From: DATEOR01 sp036279015
GTDB taxonomy: Bacteria; Actinomycetota; Thermoleophilia; Gaiellales; Gaiellaceae
Direction: 5' to 3'
DNA: 64,000 nt
Assembly (NCBI GenBank): GCA_036279015.1
Contig: DASUJY010000065.1
Location: 17,638-81,637, forward strand
Shown here piece by piece: positions 60,122 through 64,000 of this stretch. Position 1 is the stretch's first letter. The number at the start of each line of letters is the position of its first letter. The notes beneath the pieces are model-generated. The model worked only from the letters and a program-made list of their open reading frames with translations, ran no database searches and was not told the DNA's origin. The position numbers and the translations under genes were made by a program.

Positions 60122-62137
60122 ATGTCCGTCGAGACGACGCCGCACGACCGCAAGACGTACCGCAAGCAGAAGCTCGCGCGCCTGCGTGCGAAGGCCGAGG
60201 CGCGCGCGGAGGAGCTCGCCGAGCACGCCCACCCGCTCGACCCGCTCTCGCCGGAGGAGCTCGAGCTCGCGGTCGCGCTCGTGCGCGCACACCCCCGCTA
60301 CCGCTTCGGGATGCGCTTCGGCATGGTCGCCCTCAAGGAGCCGCCCAAGGCCGCGACGCTCGCCGGCGAGGAGCTTCCCCGCGTGGCCGAGGTCGTCCTC
60401 ATCTGCAACACGTCCCGCAGCAGCTTCCGAATCGAGGTCGACGTCGGCCAGCGGCAGGTCGGCGCCTGGGTCGAGATCGACGGGCAACCCGCGATCGCGC
60501 CGGACGAGTTCGCCGAGACCGAGCTCGCGGTGAAGATGGACGGGCGCGTGCTCGAGGCGCTCCGCCGCCGCGGCCTCGACCTCGAGGATCGCTCGCAGAT
60601 CAACGTCGACCCCTGGTCGGCCGGCTACTACGGGTCTCCCGAAGAGCGCGAGCGGCGCATCGCCCGCGGCCTCATCTACGTCAAGCACGGGCTGGAGGAC
60701 AACCAGTACGCGCACGTCGTCGACGGCCTCTCAGCGATCGTCGACCTGAACGACCAGGAGGTCGTCGCCATCGAGGACACGGCCGTTCTCCCCGTGCCCG
60801 CCGAGTGCGCCAACTGGGCGCAGTCCTACCAGGAGCGCTGGCGTGACGACCTGAAGCCGCTCGAGATCAACCAGCCCGAAGGGCCGAGCTTCACCGTCGA
60901 GGGCAATCTCGTCAGGTGGCAGAAGTGGCAGTTCCGGGTCGGATTCACGCCCCGGGAGGGGCTCGTCCTCCACGAGGTCGTGTACGACGACGACGGCGAG
61001 CTGCGTCCGCTTTTCCACCGCCTCTCGATCGCGGAGATGACCGTCCCGTACGCCGACACGGCGTTCCTCCAGTACCGCAAGAACGCCTTCGACATCGGCG
61101 AGTACGGCCTCGGGGTGCTCGCGAACAGCCTCGAGCGAGGGTGCGACTGCCTCGGCGAGATTTACTACTTCGACTCCGCCTACGTGAACGCGTTCGGCGA
61201 GCTCATGCCCATTCCGAACGCGATCTGCATGCACGAGGAAGACGACGGGATCCTCTGGAAGCACTATGACTTCCGCACCGACCTAACCGAGGTCAGGCGT
61301 TCCCGCAAGCTCGTCGTGTCCTTCATCGCCACCGTCGGGAACTACGAGTACGCCTTCTACTGGCACTTCCGCCAGGACGCCTCGATCGAGCTCGAGGTGA
61401 AGGCGACCGGCGTCGTCCAGACTGGGGCGCTCCCGGATGGCGAGACGCCCGCGTTTGGAACGATGCTCCTGCCGAACCTCTACGCGTCGAACCACCAGCA
61501 CCACTTCTGCGTGCGCATCGACGCGATGATCGACGGCCCGCGCAATCAGGTCACCGAGGTCGACAGCGTCGCCGACCCGACCGGTCCCGACAACCCGTTC
61601 GGCAACGCCTTCTACGCGAAGCGAACGACGTTCGACCGGGAGTCGCAAGCGAAGCGCAACGTCGACGTGGCGAGTACCCGCTACTGGCTCGTGCAATCGT
61701 CCGAGCGAATGAACCGAATGGGGTATCCGACCGGCTTCAAGATCGAGCCAGGAGAAACCGCGCCCCCGTACGCACAACCCGGCAGCACCCTCTGGGACCG
61801 CGCACGCTACCTCTGGCACAACATTTGGGTGACGCCTTTCCGCGAGGACGAGCGGTATCCGGCCGGTGACTTCCCCAACCAGCACCCAGGCGGCGACGGG
61901 CTCCCGCGCTGGACGTCCGAGGACCGCCCGATCAAGGGCGAGGACATCGTCGTCTGGTACGTGTTCGGCCACCACCACATCGTCCGCGCCGAGGACTGGC
62001 CCGTTATGCCGGTGGCGACGCTCGGCTTCAAGCTCAAGCCGGTGAACTTCTTCGACCAGAATCCCGCGCTCGACGTCCCTCCGAGTCTGCCGAACCACCA
62101 CGGAGACGACTTCCACAACTGCTGCATCCATGAGTGA
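60122..62137 (+). CDS. Copper amine oxidase (TPQ-containing)
   Basis: 671 residues. Tyr408 in GNYEY is the TPQ precursor and Asp324 in AFDIGEYG the catalytic base; their 84-residue separation equals that of the Arthrobacter globiformis enzyme as I recall it. Copper His residues lie in NHQHH (458, 460/461) and GHHHIV (617-619). There is no signal peptide, as in actinobacterial phenethylamine/histamine oxidases. The reaction converts a primary amine and oxygen to aldehyde, ammonia and peroxide. Tyramine or phenethylamine fits the neighbouring HpaB and ALDH genes. Confidence 0.92.
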   Translation: MSVETTPHDRKTYRKQKLARLRAKAEARAEELAEHAHPLDPLSPEELELAVALVRAHPRYRFGMRFGMVALKEPPKAATLAGEELPRVAEVVLICNTSRSSFRIEVDVGQRQVGAWVEIDGQPAIAPDEFAETELAVKMDGRVLEALRRRGLDLEDRSQINVDPWSAGYYGSPEERERRIARGLIYVKHGLEDNQYAHVVDGLSAIVDLNDQEVVAIEDTAVLPVPAECANWAQSYQERWRDDLKPLEINQPEGPSFTVEGNLVRWQKWQFRVGFTPREGLVLHEVVYDDDGELRPLFHRLSIAEMTVPYADTAFLQYRKNAFDIGEYGLGVLANSLERGCDCLGEIYYFDSAYVNAFGELMPIPNAICMHEEDDGILWKHYDFRTDLTEVRRSRKLVVSFIATVGNYEYAFYWHFRQDASIELEVKATGVVQTGALPDGETPAFGTMLLPNLYASNHQHHFCVRIDAMIDGPRNQVTEVDSVADPTGPDNPFGNAFYAKRTTFDRESQAKRNVDVASTRYWLVQSSERMNRMGYPTGFKIEPGETAPPYAQPGSTLWDRARYLWHNIWVTPFREDERYPAGDFPNQHPGGDGLPRWTSEDRPIKGEDIVVWYVFGHHHIVRAEDWPVMPVATLGFKLKPVNFFDQNPALDVPPSLPNHHGDDFHNCCIHE

Positions 62138-62146
62138 CGGTCGGCG

Positions 62147-63358
62147 TTGGGCGGACTGAGCGCCGGCATCGCGTTCGAGCACGCCTGCATTCCCTACGGG
62201 TTCGCTTGGACTTCGCCCTTCGCACGCTGGCAGGGGCCGTTCGCCGAGCTCTCGAGCCTCGACCTCGCCGTCGCAGTCACGAGCCGCGCGCTTCGCGACC
62301 GTCAGCTTCCGCCTGACGAGATAGCCGAGATCGTCCTCGGCATGACGGTCCCCCAGCCGGAAGCGTTCTACGGCGCCCCAACTGTCGCCGCCCGGATCGG
62401 CGCACCTGCCGTCACCGGCCCGATGATCGCCCAGGCCTGCGCGACCTCCGTCGCCTGCCTCCGCGCGGCCGCCAGCAACGTCGAGGCCGGGCAGGACGGC
62501 CTCACGCTCGTCTGCCTCACCGACCGCACGAGCAACGGGCCCCATCTCGTCTTCCCCACGCCCTCGGCGCCCGGCGGCACCCCGTCGGCAGAGGACTGGG
62601 TGATGGCGAACTTCCGCCGCGACCCCTGGGCCGGAAATGCCATGATCGAGACGGCCGACCGGGTCGCGGCCGAGCATGACATCAGCCGCGCGGAGATCGA
62701 TGCGCTCACGCTGCTTCGGTACGAACAGTACGTCCAAGGAGCGCTCGCTGACGAGCGCGCCTTCCAGCGCACGTTCATGGTGCCCGTCGAGCTCTCTGGT
62801 GGCAAGGCGAGCCTCGTCGAGGGCGACGTGGGCGTGCACGAGACGACGGTCGAAGGGCTGGCGAGGCTTCAACCCGTCCTCGAGGGCGGCCGAACCACCT
62901 TCGGCTCCCAGACGCATCCCGCCGACGGCGCGGCGGGAATGATCGTGACGAACGAGGCGCGCGCCCGCGAGCTCGCCAGGGACGGGGTCGTCCGCATCCT
63001 CGCAGTCGGGTTCGCCCGGGTCGGAAAGGGGCTCATGCCGACCGCACCCGTTCCGGCAGCGAACGCCGCCCTGAAGGCGGCACATATCCGGCTCGCGGAC
63101 GTCGAGGCGGTGACGACACACAACCCCTTCGCGATCAACGACGTCTACTTCGCGCGCGAGACCGGCTTCCCACTCGAGCGCATGAACCAGTTCGGTTCGA
63201 GCCTCGTCTACGGGCATCCGAACGCCCCCACAGGAGCGCGGCTCATCGTCGAGCTCATCCAGAACCTGCGGCGGCGGGGCGGAGGTGTTGGGCTATTCAC
63301 CGGATGCGCAGCCGGCGACACCGGCGCTGCCGTCGTCGTGCAACTCGACGACGGATGA
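62147..63358 (+). CDS. Thiolase-family protein
   Basis: 403 residues from TTG 62147. Cys in MIAQACATSVACL is the acyl-enzyme residue and the second Cys is in LFTGCAAGDTG. The usual His of NEAFA is represented by HNPFAIND, a shifted arrangement seen in lipid-transfer/thiolase-like members. The start is uncertain: an ATG at 62130 opens a nine-codon frame (MSDGRRWAD) and stops. Follows the amine oxidase and could end an aryl-CoA route. Confidence 0.75.
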   Translation: MGGLSAGIAFEHACIPYGFAWTSPFARWQGPFAELSSLDLAVAVTSRALRDRQLPPDEIAEIVLGMTVPQPEAFYGAPTVAARIGAPAVTGPMIAQACATSVACLRAAASNVEAGQDGLTLVCLTDRTSNGPHLVFPTPSAPGGTPSAEDWVMANFRRDPWAGNAMIETADRVAAEHDISRAEIDALTLLRYEQYVQGALADERAFQRTFMVPVELSGGKASLVEGDVGVHETTVEGLARLQPVLEGGRTTFGSQTHPADGAAGMIVTNEARARELARDGVVRILAVGFARVGKGLMPTAPVPAANAALKAAHIRLADVEAVTTHNPFAINDVYFARETGFPLERMNQFGSSLVYGHPNAPTGARLIVELIQNLRRRGGGVGLFTGCAAGDTGAAVVVQLDDG

Positions 63359-63776
63359 CCGCGATTGCGCCATCGCGCACGCACGTGACTTCTGAACCGT
63401 CTGACATGAGCGCGGCGTGCTCAGTTCTCGCGAAAACCGAGGCGCCTCCGAGGGCCTGCGCGACAGCATAGGTCGATCCAGTGTTGAGGCATTCACGCCC
63501 TCCAGTGGCATTGTCCGGAAGCGGCACTCGACCTCCGGCCTGATAGGCCGGTCATGACGCTTCCAGCCGGACCACGGCCACACGGCGCGGGCGCCGCGGT
63601 TTCCCCCAACATGCTGTCGGTCCGGAGGCTACGTCGGGCCGCTGCAGCGTTGAGCAACCCAGGATTTGCAGGGAAGATCGAAATCTGGCTCCACAAACCT
63701 CCGGCCGCCTCGCTCAACTTCCAGGCGCTCTGCGTCAACAGGCAGATAACAAAAGGGGCGACTTGCAGGCTTTTCA
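63359..63776. other. Intergenic region next to the tRNA gene, no gene seen
   Basis: 418 bases between the thiolase and the 3' end of tRNA-Ala. Frames here lack codon bias and family motifs. If the island recombines at the tRNA 3' end, its right end would be in or at this region. No integrase frame is present. Confidence 0.4.
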
Positions 63777-63849
63777 TGGAGCTAGCCGGACTCGAACCGG
63801 CGACCTCCTGGGTGCGATCCAGGCGCTCTCCCAGCTGAGCTATAGCCCC
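63777..63849 (-). tRNA. tRNA-Ala, anticodon CGC
   Basis: 73 bases without encoded CCA. The acceptor GGGGCTA pairs with TAGCTCC and includes the G3:U70 wobble that marks alanine tRNAs. The D arm AGCTCAGCTGGGAGAGC, anticodon stem CCTGG/CCAGG with loop ATCGCAC (anticodon CGC) and T loop GGTTCGAGTCC are all complete, and the discriminator is A. Three 3' fragments of it lie to the left. Confidence 0.95.
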
Positions 63850-63873
63850 GCGCGGCTCACAGTGTAGCGACGG

Positions 63874-64000
63874 CTAGGCCGTCGCCTGCTGGCGGCCTTG
63901 CTGCTCGAAGAGCTTCCCAGCTGCGATCGTCGCGGCCATGTCGCGGGACTCCTCGCGGTAGACGGAGCCGTCTTCGAACTGGATCACCGGGTATTTCGAC
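63874..64000 (-). CDS. C-terminus of a thioredoxin-fold protein (GST N-terminal-like), cut by window edge
   Basis: Forty-one residues and a TAG at 63874. KYPVIQFEDGSVYREESRDMA is like the cis-Pro and Glu-Ser region of GST N-terminal/glutaredoxin-like domains, and the tail GKLFEQQG ends soon after, so a short stand-alone domain is likely. It lies beyond the tRNA and presumably outside the island. Confidence 0.55.
   Translation of the reverse strand, partial: SKYPVIQFEDGSVYREESRDMAATIAAGKLFEQQGRQQATA

Noticed and set aside
62130..62159. Nine-codon ATG frame before the thiolase as a separate gene
   Set aside because: It is too short and lacks independent support. It may only reflect an uncertain thiolase start.
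63554..63838. Plus-strand frame ending in MELAGLEPATSWVR
   Set aside because: This peptide is the wrong-strand translation of the tRNA-Ala gene, a common annotation artefact.
1..64000. CRISPR array, rRNA operon or insertion sequence
   Set aside because: I saw no regularly spaced repeats, no rRNA-like blocks and no transposase motif with terminal inverted repeats.

Overview
The window is GC-rich (roughly 70% by eye), densely packed DNA with many GTG and TTG starts and long runs of genes joined by 1-8 base overlaps. Together with the gene families (PGM1-type ATP-grasp ligase, repeated Ig-like module on a secreted hydrolase, many LLM flavin enzymes and SDRs) this suggests an actinobacterium, possibly of the Thermoleophilia. 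That placement is inference.

Bases 1-12049 look like ordinary chromosome: a partial c-type cytochrome, a Crp-type regulator with a good CRP-like site, an MFS carrier, an aldo/keto reductase, an alpha/beta hydrolase, an ATP-grasp ligase, a Vps62-domain membrane protein, a secreted SGNH hydrolase, and a helix-turn-helix/nucleotidyltransferase pair that resembles a toxin-antitoxin module.

Bases 12469-19738 form a patchwork. It holds three truncated copies of the 3' part of a tRNA-Ala gene (12469, 14751, 19693), all in one orientation, and several broken genes. The only intact copy of that tRNA gene, tRNA-Ala(CGC), lies at 63777-63849 on the minus strand with its 3' end facing left. The 44 kb between 19693 and 63849 is therefore bounded by att-like repeats and reads as a genomic island, or as accreted islands that have lost their integrase.

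The 44 kb is almost wholly catabolic. Bases 24107-36814 are one 12-gene plus-strand operon that appears to take tryptophan through kynurenine and anthranilate to anthraniloyl-CoA and onward by a beta-oxidation-like route: LLM enzyme, anthraniloyl-CoA monooxygenase/reductase-like enzyme, creatininase-family hydrolase, aryl-CoA ligase, SDR, enoyl-CoA hydratase, RidA, acyl-CoA dehydrogenase, tryptophan 2,3-dioxygenase, kynureninase, a TrpB and a MetE-like protein. No standard formylkynurenine formamidase is present, and the creatininase-family protein is the best candidate. Bases 36822-41621 hold a P450, a phytoene-desaturase-like FAD enzyme, a nitrilase-superfamily amidase and an SDR. Bases 41803-45178 hold an amino acid/amine permease, a glutamine-synthetase-like enzyme and an unknown protein. 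Bases 45175-63358 look like an aryl-ethylamine / hydroxyphenylacetate / homoprotocatechuate meta-cleavage region: copper amine oxidase, two aldehyde dehydrogenases, HpaB-type hydroxylase with flavin reductase, extradiol dioxygenase, two FAH-family enzymes, CMD-family protein, PaaK-type ligase, thiolase, P450, and GntR and TetR regulators.

Four genes (21860, 24107, 35729, 57210) have no usable ATG, GTG or TTG and appear to start at CTG. Two of these sit in CTGA overlaps that match the ATGA/GTGA/TTGA junctions of their neighbours.
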